From Scenedesmus sp. ARA3 (lineage: Eukaryota > Chlorophyta > Chlorophyceae > Sphaeropleales > Scenedesmaceae), in contig RWJK01000944.1 in the NCBI GenBank assembly GCA_004335835.1, positions 2,726 to 15,073 of the forward strand: a DNA stretch of 12,348 nt, written 5' to 3'. A model generated the notes under the pieces. That model saw nothing but the letters and a program-made list of their open reading frames with translations. It was not told where the DNA came from and ran no database searches. Both the position numbers and the translations under genes were made by a program. Shown piece by piece: positions 9,001-12,348 of this stretch; position 1 is the first letter of the stretch; every line of letters starts with the position of its first letter.

Positions 9001-11943
9001 CATAACATATGTGAACAGCAGCGCAGTTGAAGGGATTGTAGGGAATGTTGGAGGTAAGCTCGCCGCTGCAGGCAGGGCAGCACGGCAAACAGACAGGGAG
9101 GGTCCAAAATACCGTTGTCTTATGATAAGGGGGAGGAGAGTGTGCAGCGGCCAAGCACCTACCCAGCACGCCATGATGGGCTGGGACATGCAGAGTGGAC
9201 GCACAGCATGCACAGCACAGCTGCACACAACACAACACCACCTCATACACTCTGCCTGCCTTCGCTGTCGCCGCCGCAGCTGTGCCTCCATGCCTTGCAG
9301 CTGGCTACTGTTGTATAGCAGACACCAACAATGCAGTTCAACATGGTGCCAAACACTGTCGGAATGTAACGCATCCTCCAACCTCGCCGCGCCAGCTCAG
9401 CCTCCATGCCCCTCAAATGCCAACTGCACACAGTACAACTACACACAGTACATCACTATAAACCATACGCAGCCTCAGCGCCCGCGCCCCGCCAGCTCAG
9501 CCTCCATACCTCTCAAATGCCAACTACACACAGCACATCACTAAACTCCACACGCACCACCAGCCTACCTGCGCCGCGCCAGCTCCGCCTCCATGTCCCT
9601 CAGCTGTGTGCTCTTGCGCTTCACCTCAGCCTCTCGCGCCCGCAGCGCCGCATCAGCCAGCCGCTTCAGCTGCAGACGAAAGAACGGCAGCACGCGAAGC
9701 AGTGAGCAGCATTGAGCAGAAGTGCAAAGCATGCATGCCTAACGCGCCCGCAGCGCCGCATCAGCCAGACGCTTCAGCTGCAGGAAGCAGGGCAAAACAT
9801 GGGTGAGTGAAAGGCAGTGGGCAGCATTGGCAGAAGTGCGATGCATGCCTGCCTCACGCGTCCGCAGCGCAGCATTCGCCAGCCATTTTAGCTGCAGGCC
9901 GGTGAGCAACGAGCAAAGTGATCATAAAAAAGCACGCTGTCGCCTGGAGTGTTGCGTCTTTTGCTGCGGCCCTTCACGCACCTCTGCGCCATGTGGCAGC
10001 GGCTGCGGGTTGAACCAGCCAGCTCAATCAGCTGCCGCGCAGCAGACCCCTGCAGCAGCCCCTCAAGCCTGTCACATCAATCCTACACCCTGCAGCTTAT
10101 CAACATGTACGCACCTCTGCGCCGTGCGGGTTGCCAGCCAGCTCAATGAGCTGCCGCGCAGCAGCACTTTGCATTCCACAGCACATAAGATTGAGACTAC
10201 AGATATGCAGCCTATCAACGTGTTCGCACCTCTGCGCCGTGCGGCAGAGGCTGCGGGTTGCCAGCCAGCTCAATCAGCTGCCGCGCAGCAGACCCCTGCA
10301 GCAGCCCTTCAAGCCTGTCACGCGCAGCCTGCAGCGCATTGCTCGCCAGCCGGGCGCGGCCCGCAGCGTCACCAGCCATGATGACTCTGTCGCGCTCCCC
10401 GCGCAGTGCCGTCATGTCTGCCGCCAGCCGCTCCAGTGCCGCCTTCTGCTGGGCCAGCTGCGCCTCAAAGTCCTGCCGGGCTTCTTCACCCTTGCGCGCC
10501 TCCAGGCGCCTGCAGCGTGTGACACAACAGCCAAACTTGCCAACAAATGTGTATGAACAAGCAGTATCATGTACACTGAAGTCGTGGAGTGCCTCCTCGC
10601 CCTTGCGCGCCTCCAGGCGCCTGCAGCGTGTGACACAACAGCCAAACTTGCAAACAAATGTGTACGCACAAGCAGTATCATGTACACTGAAGTCGTGGAG
10701 TGCCTCCTCGCCCTTGCGCGCCTCCAGGCGCCTGCAGCGTGTGACACAACAGCCAAACGTGCAAACAAATGTGTATGAACAAGCAGTATCATGTACACTG
10801 AAGTCGTGGAGTGCCTCCTTGCCCTTGCGCGCCTCCAGGCGCCTGCAGGGCCAGACAAAAAATGCAGTCAGGCACACACATGCATGCTAAGAACAGACAA
10901 TATGACATGAGTTTCGCGCGCTCCCGCGTTCTTTGCCCTTCCTTTTGAGAGAGGATAGCTACATGTGGGTCCTGGCACCATGAGGTATGAGCCACAACAT
11001 GTTGACAACAGGTCTGAGACCAGAAAAGGAGAGTGAGCACCGTAAAACACACTGCACACCCTTGAGCACTTTGTCACTTTGACCCTCCAGTTGCCTGCAG
11101 GAATGACGCACATGCGTGAGATTGGCTCATACACGAGTACGAAACTTTGGGTGCAGTTATATGAGCAGGTCGGAGGCATGGCGTGTACCTAGCACCCTGG
11201 CAGGTTTCTGCGTACTTTAAGTTCTGCGCACTTTCAAAATTTGGGCCTCCGCGGGCGCCTGAGCGAGGTGATGATGCAGCCAAGGCCACACATGCGGATG
11301 GCTGCCATGTACAACCTCAGGCTGAGGTTTGGCAGGTCAGGCGTACGCTGCACATGCAAAAGCACACATCCTGCAACCGATTTGGTGAACACGCCCCTCA
11401 CCTGCAGAGGTCCTCCTCCTGCAGCTTCAGCTCTTCAGCCTGGTAGGGCACTGCCGACATCGCCACAACCTGCAGCAGCAGCAGGAGGTGCAAGTAGCTC
11501 AAGTCATATCCATAAATCCCACCTTCAGACTGGCAGTCAAAGCTGAGGCAAGGCATGCAGCCTTCAAAGCCAGTGGGCACGTGGGCTGGGTCAGGCCAGC
11601 TGCATTTGCCATGAGCTGCATGCATGTCCCTGTTCGAGAAAATAAAAAACAATAATGTGCAAGGCACTACAGTGTGCACAAGCAACACAAAGCAATAAAG
11701 CACATGTGAGCAGACACACCGCAGCACACACATACATACATGTCAAAGCACAGAACCTGATGCATAAAACTACCGGATTTCTCTACAATCAGCTATGTGC
11801 TGCGCCACACCTGCTGCTGCAGGTTGTCCCGCCGCGCCTGCAACTGCCGCAGGTCTGCCGTCTTGAGCGCGCCCTGCTGCTGCGCGCGTGCCAGCTCAGC
11901 GTTTGCGGCGTCAATGCGGCCAGCGACATCGGCCTCCTGGGCC
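265..11943 (-). CDS. RAD50: RAD50 DNA repair ATPase, central coiled-coil and zinc-hook part (19 exons; both ends outside the window)
   Basis: RAD50 pairs with MRE11 and NBS1/XRS2 in the nucleus to bind, tether and process DNA double-strand breaks. Its two ATPase half-domains are joined by a long antiparallel coiled coil with a CXXC zinc hook at the apex. Seen here: a charged, Glu/Gln/Arg/Leu-rich coil; one CLVC hook in the context RECRCLVCNRAFANDEEL (family form such as CCPVCQRVF); NQNLVKTIEAVIDYRATKRQ and LADPKYAQIHARYRKQLIE, matching plant and animal RAD50 returning-arm segments; and LKTTEMAAADLDKYHKALE, matching the conserved block just before the C-terminal ATPase lobe. About 435 residues lie between the hook and that block, roughly what I expect for eukaryotic RAD50. 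All 18 exon junctions agree in phase. Walker A, signature and Walker B motifs are not in the window, so catalytic competence cannot be judged. Gene identity is near certain; individual splice sites are predictions. Confidence 0.95.
367..516. repeat. Two CAG (coding-strand CTG) arrays upstream of exon s and its copy
   Basis: (CAG)12 at 367-402 and (CAG)10 at 487-516 on the plus strand. Each lies 10-20 bases on the intron side of an exon s type acceptor. Confidence 0.95.
412..572 (-). repeat. Two upstream partial copies of exon s (5' edge with acceptor)
   Basis: Copy 1 starts at 473 and keeps LKTTEMAAADLDKYHK before diverging (about 418). Copy 2 starts at 572, reads LETTETAAAELDK and then hits TAA. 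Both keep GCCGCAG or ACCGCAG acceptors; neither reaches the exon donor. Offsets from the exon are 127 and 226 bp. A CAG array separates copy 1 from the exon and another separates the two copies. The rest of the 347-954 intron holds the exon r relic and a short direct repeat. Confidence 0.85.
735..764 (-). repeat. Downstream decayed copy of exon r 3' end
   Basis: Minus strand reads RASCRRQLIE against HARYRKQLIE of the exon. The donor GT is replaced by GA, so this copy could not splice as the original does. Confidence 0.65.
810..904. repeat. Short direct repeat ACTATCCTGTAACTATCC, three copies
   Basis: Identical 18-mers at 810-827, 860-877 and 887-904 in the intron between exons r and s, with shared AAAAACATCT flanks around the first and last. 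No coding or transposon signal. Confidence 0.85.
955..1032 (-). CDS. RAD50: RAD50 exon r: segment LADPKYAQIHARYRKQLIE
   Basis: Acceptor CTGCTGCCAG just beside a CTG array, donor GTACGCCC; phase 0 both sides, 26 codons. It encodes VKASKRSL followed by ADPKYAQIHARYRKQLIE. It matches the plant RAD50 block QAQYKDIDKRYFDQLIQ. One decayed copy of its 3' end lies downstream at 764-735. Confidence 0.93.
1037..1060. repeat. (CAG)8 array beside the exon r acceptor
   Basis: Plus strand CAG units end four bases from the exon boundary, so the coding-strand CTG run forms the region normally occupied by the polypyrimidine tract. Confidence 0.95.
1355..1548 (-). repeat. Two downstream copies of exon q 3' end plus donor and intron start
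   Basis: Copies end at 1494 and 1355, a regular unit of about 138 bp with the exon end at 1632. Each contains TKQGSLGVVLEQ or its close variant (TRQGSLGVVLEQ), an intact GTGGGRC donor, and the same intron sequence with ACATGTCATGACAC. They fill most of the 1033-1631 intron. A further GCTGGAGCAG/GTGCGG stretch near 1207-1220 may be a fourth, weaker remnant. Confidence 0.85.
1632..1745 (-). CDS. RAD50: RAD50 exon q: returning arm
   Basis: Acceptor CTGCTGCAG next to a CTG array, donor GTGGGACA; phase 0 both sides, 38 codons. It begins VGDRNELQAGRAAAEEAAKE and ends TKQGSLGVVLEQ. Animal RAD50 has a similar helical stretch (RNHNLALGRQKGYEEEI) at this position. Two copies of its 3' edge lie downstream. 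Confidence 0.88.
1799..1834. repeat. (CAG)12 array upstream of exon q
   Basis: Part of a longer impure GCA-rich stretch from 1746 that reaches the exon q acceptor. The 1840-2105 rest of the intron shows nothing recognised. Confidence 0.95.
2106..2270 (-). CDS. RAD50: RAD50 exon p: conserved returning-arm block
   Basis: Acceptor ACCCTGCAG, donor GTGGGAGG; phase 0 both sides, 55 codons. It encodes EIVSLQQELDQSAAKVAENQ, NLVKTIEAVIDYRATKRQAE, QLQQQIGTLTQQIGQ. Pattern NQ-x-L...I...(D/N)YR.TK....L...I matches a conserved RAD50 segment as I recall it from plants. Five copies of its 5' edge lie upstream. Confidence 0.93.
2354..2374. repeat. (CAG)7 array upstream of exon p
   Basis: Seven pure units about 85 bases from the exon p acceptor, followed by CGGCATCAGCAGCGGCAG. 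Confidence 0.9.
2431..2988 (-). repeat. Five upstream partial copies of exon p (5' edge with acceptor)
   Basis: Copies start at 2497, 2609, 2747, 2865 and 2988, each after an intact CAG acceptor. The shared core is close to E(I/V)VSLQQELDQS. The copies at 2497 and 2747 continue into AAKVA as the exon does; those at 2609, 2865 and 2988 turn after CAGTCAGG into intron sequence. Spacings are 227, 112, 138, 118 and 123 bp. They dominate the 2271-3226 intron; 3000-3226 beyond them shows nothing recognisable. Confidence 0.9.
3227..3368 (-). CDS. RAD50: RAD50 exon o: returning arm
   Basis: Acceptor CCTTGCAG, donor GTGCGTGT. One base in (AA+G gives Lys), phase 0 out. It encodes ELSAAEEAYAAKQRLVEGYG, AEQKEAQMAQLTQQLAELKD, then KRDACNR. 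A 5'-edge copy lies upstream at 3465-3415. Confidence 0.88.
3415..3465 (-). repeat. Upstream partial copy of exon o (5' edge with acceptor)
   Basis: After TATTGCAG the copy reads ELSAAEEAHAAKQRLD, then leaves homology. It lies 97 bp upstream of the exon start and would keep the joining codon as Lys. From 3480 to about 3680 the intron shows nothing recognisable. Confidence 0.85.
3683..4135 (-). repeat. Four downstream copies of exon n 3' end with donors
   Basis: Copies end at 4083, 3929, 3799 and 3683 against 4204 for the exon. All keep close versions of MRATQLAAEGAKQAELK. Donors are GTGAGC, GTAAGG, a shifted AAG/GTTCAA, and GTGAGG. The copy ending at 3929 is longest and retains HGLLAQRDAMRATQLAAEGA. 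Spacings are 121, 154, 130 and 116 bp. Together they account for most of the 3369-4203 intron. Confidence 0.92.
4204..4367 (-). CDS. RAD50: RAD50 exon n: returning arm (54 codons)
   Basis: Acceptor GTGCACGCAG, consensus donor GTAAGT. Phase 0 in, two bases (AA) out. It encodes LKAADEQMGVLRSDIEAAKA and ends MRATQLAAEGAKQAEL. One short 5' copy upstream and four 3'-edge copies downstream. Confidence 0.9.
4453..4480 (-). repeat. Upstream short copy of exon n 5' edge
   Basis: Reads LKAADEQMG after a GTGCACGCAG acceptor identical to that of the exon, 113 bp upstream of it, then diverges. The remainder of the 4368-4701 intron holds nothing else recognised. Confidence 0.8.
4702..4800 (-). CDS. RAD50: RAD50 exon m: returning arm
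   Basis: Acceptor CTGTTGCAG at the edge of a CTG tract, donor GTGCGCTG; phase 0 both sides. It encodes DERMRLSEQLAAAREELRKA, then EQANRARLETQSQ. A frameshifted copy of its 5' edge lies upstream at 4910-4870. Confidence 0.87.
4807..4848. repeat. Interrupted CAG array beside the exon m acceptor
   Basis: (CAG)7-CAA-(CAG)6 on the plus strand, starting seven bases from the exon boundary. Confidence 0.95.
4870..4910 (-). repeat. Upstream frameshifted copy of exon m 5' edge
   Basis: After CTGCTGCAG the copy matches GA(T/C)GAGCGC...ATGCGGCTGAGTGAGCAGCTGG, but an extra two bases (GCGCGC for GCGC) shift the frame after DER. It starts 110 bp upstream of the exon. From 4930 to 5160 the intron shows nothing recognised. 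Confidence 0.82.
5171..5210 (-). repeat. Downstream copy of exon l 3' end with donor
   Basis: Keeps EDLNRRQGGIK and the donor GTGCACAT; ends 117 bp downstream of the exon end. Confidence 0.82.
5288..5386 (-). CDS. RAD50: RAD50 exon l: returning arm
   Basis: Acceptor CTGCTGCCGCAG within a CTG tract, donor GTGCGCGG; phase 0 both sides. It encodes VEELDAELAELERQQRAADA, then AREDLNRRQGRIK. One downstream 3' copy and one weak upstream fragment. Confidence 0.87.
5393..5422. repeat. Interrupted CAG array beside the exon l acceptor
   Basis: (CAG)4-CAA-(CAG)5 on the plus strand, starting seven bases from the exon boundary. Confidence 0.93.
5496..5520 (-). repeat. Weak upstream fragment of exon l 5' part
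   Basis: MDAELAGL against LDAELAEL of the exon. Only about 25 bases match, so chance similarity in a coil-rich gene is possible. Confidence 0.4.
5667..5773 (-). CDS. RAD50: RAD50 exon k: returning arm
   Basis: Acceptor TGATGCAG, donor GTGCGGCT. Two bases in (completing Gly), phase 0 out. It encodes WSIAKQAAEVDDLKQQADAA, then AERAAQASGAQQLRQ. No flanking copies seen. Confidence 0.83.
5982..6002. repeat. (CTG)7 array just after the exon j donor, opposite orientation
   Basis: Plus-strand CTG, so CAG on the coding strand, beginning about nine bases past the donor. It is the only array in this orientation. Confidence 0.93.
6011..6086 (-). CDS. RAD50: RAD50 exon j: returning arm
   Basis: Acceptor TTTGCCGCAG, donor GTGAGGCG. 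Phase 0 in, one base out. It encodes VESLHEEANLLDVELTSLRR, then AVTDA. The donor is followed directly by a CAG array on the coding strand. One upstream copy of its 5' part at 6207-6160. Confidence 0.85.
6160..6207 (-). repeat. Upstream copy of exon j 5' part with acceptor
   Basis: After GTGCCGCAG it reads VESLHEEANLLDVELT, then diverges. It starts 121 bp upstream of the exon start and is almost identical over 45 bases. Confidence 0.88.
6417..6485 (-). repeat. Downstream copy of exon i 3' part with donor
   Basis: Reads MDATKAAEQQAQAQQDSQAE, then Q and donor GTGCGCAA; ends 104 bp past the exon end. Substitutions relative to the exon are mostly conservative. Confidence 0.87.
6521..6667 (-). CDS. 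RAD50: RAD50 exon i: returning arm (49 codons)
   Basis: Acceptor CACTGCAG, donor GTGCGCAG; phase 0 both sides. It starts EIAELDRQLNGLNAHLADLA and ends QPQAQHDSQAEQ. Two longer copies of its 5' part lie upstream and one copy of its 3' part downstream; only this one is complete. Confidence 0.87.
6840..7078 (-). repeat. Two upstream copies of exon i 5' part with acceptors
   Basis: Copies start at 6919 and 7078 after CTGCAG acceptors. The first reads EIAKLDRQLNGLNAHLADLA then GLRELQG; the second EYAELDRQLNDLNAHLADSA. They are long (about 80 and 60 bases) but stop before the exon 3' part and donor. They occupy much of the 6668-7256 intron; the rest shows nothing recognised. Confidence 0.88.
7257..7324 (-). 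CDS. RAD50: RAD50 exon h: start of returning arm
   Basis: Acceptor CCCTGCAG, donor GTGCGGTT. Two bases in, phase 0 out. It encodes EMVSYVEEQRQELPARRTMY, then EQ. The open frame continues past the donor to a stop near 7210, so a longer exon is possible, but this end keeps phase with the next exon. No partial copies seen. Confidence 0.75.
7519..7795 (-). repeat. Three downstream copies of the zinc-hook exon 3' end (CLVC plus donor)
   Basis: Copies end at 7751, 7618 and 7519 (the exon ends at 7860). Readings are CLVCNRAFANDEELG, CLVCNRAFANDEELG and CLVCNRAFENDEVLG, each followed by donor GTGAG. All cysteine codons are intact. None carries the upstream VRNAAF...GQREC part or a clear acceptor in the right phase. 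Confidence 0.93.
7860..7995 (-). CDS. RAD50: RAD50 exon g: zinc-hook exon (CLVC)
   Basis: Acceptor GATGTGCAG, donor GTGAGTGT. Phase 0 in, one base out. It encodes VRNAAFRRMEKSSAFNNLLG, MVLEDGQREC, then RCLVCNRAFANDEEL. The hook cysteine codons are at 7902-7900 and 7893-7891. In RAD50, two such CXXC motifs from two molecules share one zinc ion and join the coil apices. An extra Cys two residues before the first (CRCLVC) is like the CC pair of the animal protein. The end of the exon is repeated three more times downstream. Confidence 0.93.
8228..8286 (-). repeat. Downstream diverged copy of exon f 3' end
   Basis: VENAFKLSVQQLDIVGAV against VETAYELAVQQLERVGAV. Homology continues across the donor into the intron, where the GTTGG donor is changed to GTGGG after ATT. 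It could be read as an extra exon, but the hook exon joins exon f without it. Confidence 0.7.
8354..8537 (-). CDS. RAD50: RAD50 exon f: last outgoing-arm exon before the hook
   Basis: Acceptor GCATGCAG, donor GTTGGTG (weak consensus). Enters with one base giving SGELASKRRQRVAAEARCQE, and ends DDVETAYELAVQQLER. The position of the DDVETAYELAVQQLER segment before the hook resembles the corresponding stretch of animal RAD50. It exits in phase 0, which joins cleanly to the hook exon. Three upstream 5'-edge copies and one downstream 3'-edge copy surround it. Confidence 0.82.
8686..9065 (-). repeat. Upstream copies of exon f 5' edge (two long, one tiny)
   Basis: Copies start at 8757 and 8972 and read SGELAS(M/K)R, then QRVAAEARCQELRHELH. 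A 10-base remnant CGGCGAGCTT after GCCTGCAG starts at 9065. The long ones belong to a unit of about 216 bp that also includes intron sequence (GAGAGAGGTGGTTTGAAA, AAAGGTCAGGCAAA). The intron (8538-9568) otherwise holds the exon e copies; about 9070-9260 shows nothing recognised. Confidence 0.88.
9269..9513 (-). repeat. Three downstream copies of exon e 3' end
   Basis: Located about 9484-9513 (LRGMEAELAGR), 9382-9413 (LRGMEAELARR) and 9269-9300 (LQGMEAQLRRR) against LRDMEAELARR of the exon. The GTAGGC donor of the exon is not kept exactly in any. The first two share CTCAAATGCCAACT next to them. Confidence 0.8.
9569..9669 (-). CDS. RAD50: RAD50 exon e: outgoing arm
   Basis: Acceptor CGTCTGCAG, donor GTAGGCTG. 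Phase 0 in, two bases (AG) out. It encodes LKRLADAALRAREAEVKRKS, then TQLRDMEAELARR. Flanked by two upstream copies of its 5' edge and three downstream copies of its 3' edge; only this copy has both splice sites. Confidence 0.85.
9742..9891 (-). repeat. Two upstream copies of exon e 5' edge with acceptors
   Basis: Copies start at 9777 (LKRLADAALRAR, then in-frame TAG after GTTAGG) and 9891 (LKWLANAALRTR), 108 and 222 bp upstream of the exon. Both keep CTGCAG acceptors. Confidence 0.87.
9982..10172 (-). repeat. Two downstream copies of exon d 3' end with donors
   Basis: The copy ending at 10115 keeps AARQLIELAGNPHGAE and donor GTGCGT, missing about 12 bases in the Pro-rich part. The copy ending at 9982 runs to about 10073, keeps DRLEGLLQGSAARQLIELAG, then is shifted by two extra bases before its GTGCGTG donor. 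Confidence 0.88.
10230..10509 (-). CDS. RAD50: RAD50 exon d: longest coil exon of the window (93 codons)
   Basis: Acceptor CGCTGCAG, donor GTGCGAAC. Enters with one base, leaves in phase 0. It starts RLEARKGEEARQDFEAQLAQ and ends PQPLPHGAE. Coiled coil occupies most of it, with a possible break near the Pro-rich end. Its 5' edge is repeated three times upstream and its 3' edge twice downstream (separate entries). This copy is taken as genuine because it alone carries both edges and the open middle. Confidence 0.88.
10491..10850 (-). repeat. 111-bp tandem array: exon d 5' edge, four units
   Basis: CTTGCGCGCC recurs at 10491, 10602, 10713 and 10824, an exact 111-bp period. Acceptor starts are at 10509 (exon d), 10620, 10731 and 10842. 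Upstream units read RLEARKGEEALHDFSVHDTA, then SYTFVCTFGCCVTRC or close variants. No stop codon occurs in the frame of exon d across the array. The three extra units are nearly identical, so they are young. About 10880-11052 shows nothing else recognised. Confidence 0.93.
11053..11094 (-). CDS. RAD50: RAD50 exon c: 42-nt small exon with QLEGQSDKVL
   Basis: Acceptor CCTGCAG. The joined codon AGG is followed by QLEGQSDKVLKGV, then CA. The block resembles human RAD50 QQLEGSSDRIL, an independent support for the gene call. The donor is uncertain. An earlier GT (after 11060) breaks the frame with the next exon, while the GTGTGTTT donor after 11053 keeps it and gives KGVQRLEARKGEEA, so I chose the latter. 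Confidence 0.7.
11095..11401 (-). other. Intron between exons b and c
   Basis: No partial exon copy, repeat or other gene recognised in these 307 bases. Confidence 0.6.
11402..11469 (-). CDS. RAD50: RAD50 exon b: outgoing arm
   Basis: Acceptor CTGCTGCTGCAG, donor GTGAGG. Phase 0 in; two bases (AG) out. It encodes VVAMSAVPYQAEELKLQEED followed by LC. The acceptor is preceded by a short CTG run. No partial copies were found around it. Confidence 0.8.
11470..11810 (-). other. Intron between exons a and b
   Basis: Starts with donor GTGTGGCG and ends in a short CTG run. No partial exon copy or other gene recognised. Confidence 0.6.
11811..11943 (-). CDS. RAD50: RAD50 exon a (first in window): outgoing coiled-coil arm
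   Basis: Acceptor GTGCGCAG, donor GTGTGGCG. It enters with one base completing a codon from an unseen upstream exon and leaves in phase 0. It encodes 44 residues beginning AQEADVAGRIDAANAELA and ending RRDNLQQQ, a strongly helical Ala/Gln/Arg segment. No flanking partial copies were seen. The exon before it lies beyond the right edge. Confidence 0.8.
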
Positions 11944-12034
11944 CTGCGCACACAGCAACAACAATGTACTTGATGGTTAAGGATGCGAGAAATGATGTGT
12001 TCACTGGAAGTTGTAGTCCTGAACATTCCCTCGC

Positions 12035-12348
12035 AGATACGGCAATTCCCCGCATTCCCGCAATTTCCCGCATTTCCCGCAAAGTTTACATTTACGGCAA
12101 TTCCCCGCAATACCCCGCATTCCCCAGAACTTTCTGCATTCCCCGCAATTCCCTTGATTGCCGGCAAGGCCCGCAACCCGCCATCCCCAATCATGGGAGT
12201 TCCCTGCACTTCCCGCACTCCTTGCAATTTTACGCATTTCCCGCATTTCCCACAATCTCCAAATGTAGGGCAATGCCCTGCATTCCCCAATACTTTGTGC
12301 ATTCCCCGCACTTCCCTTAATTGCCGGCAGGCCCGCAACCCGCCATCC
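12035..12348. repeat. C-rich minisatellite, unit about 163 bp, in the intron at the right edge
   Basis: ATTGCCGGCA(A)GGCCCGCAAC followed by CCGCCATCC occurs at about 12157 and 12320, with matching upstream TGCATTCCCCGCA. Within each unit short words such as GCAATTCCC, GCATTTCCC and GCATTCCCC recur every 8-12 bases. It lies upstream (in transcript sense) of exon a. The array reaches the window edge. Confidence 0.85.

Noticed and set aside
8897..9544. 215-codon plus-strand open frame
   Set aside because: It reads antisense through exon e and f copies and intron. No domain or conserved motif was recognised and it lacks a codon pattern of its own.
10491..10850. CRISPR array or short regularly spaced repeat
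   Set aside because: Units are direct tandem copies with no unique spacers and contain exon sequence of the surrounding gene.
10258..10890. 210-codon plus-strand open frame with a repeated segment
   Set aside because: It is the antisense of the 111-bp array and exon d. The period being a multiple of three keeps every frame open once one unit is open.
11401..11943. Ciliary or IFT-type coiled-coil protein as an alternative identity
   Set aside because: First considered for the coil exons. The zinc hook, the QLEGQSDKVL block, NYR-type block and LKTTEM block in the correct order and spacing fit RAD50 specifically.
11793..12338. Minus-strand open frame rich in Gly, Asn and Cys upstream of exon a
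   Set aside because: The Gly/Asn/Cys part is a translation of the minisatellite. Only the end of the frame (exon a) looks like RAD50.
12035..12348. Telomeric repeat
   Set aside because: The words vary in length and sequence and do not match the TTTTAGGG or TTTAGGG type expected in green algae. It sits inside a gene.

Overview
The window reads as nuclear DNA of a green alga, probably a chlorophycean of the Chlamydomonas/Haematococcus kind. This placement is inferred from GC-rich coding with third-position G/C, many phased introns with GTGCG/GTGAG donors and CTGCAG acceptors, and abundant CAG/CTG triplet tracts. No species can be named from the sequence alone.

The only gene I can support runs on the minus strand from the right edge to the left edge and is incomplete at both ends. 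It is RAD50, the SMC-like ATPase subunit of the MRE11-RAD50-NBS1/XRS2 double-strand-break repair complex. I built 19 exons (about 2285 nt, about 761 codons) whose intron phases agree at all 18 junctions; one donor was chosen by phase. In transcript order they are 11943-11811, 11469-11402, 11094-11053, 10509-10230, 9669-9569, 8537-8354, 7995-7860, 7324-7257, 6667-6521, 6086-6011, 5773-5667, 5386-5288, 4800-4702, 4367-4204, 3368-3227, 2270-2106, 1745-1632, 1032-955 and 346-265. The first six encode the outgoing coiled-coil arm, the seventh the zinc hook (CLVC), and the rest the returning arm. The last exon ends at LKTTEMAAADLDKYHKALE, just before the C-terminal ATPase lobe. Both ATPase lobes (Walker A; signature and Walker B) lie outside the window.

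The striking feature is what fills the introns. Fourteen of the 19 exons are flanked by tandem, partial, diverged copies of their own edges, 40 copies by my count. Copies of an exon's 5' edge, with the acceptor, lie upstream of it; copies of its 3' edge, with the donor, lie downstream. No copy contains a whole exon. Examples are four zinc hooks in a row, six copies of one exon start, five of one exon end, and a 111-bp (37-codon) unit repeated so that four consecutive acceptors are in frame. CTG triplet arrays (coding strand) sit just upstream of many acceptors.

The right edge (about 12035-12348) is a C-rich minisatellite with a unit of about 163 bp. I found no plus-strand gene, RNA gene, transposon with recognisable coding, or CRISPR array. 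Long plus-strand open frames are antisense shadows or CAG-repeat artefacts.
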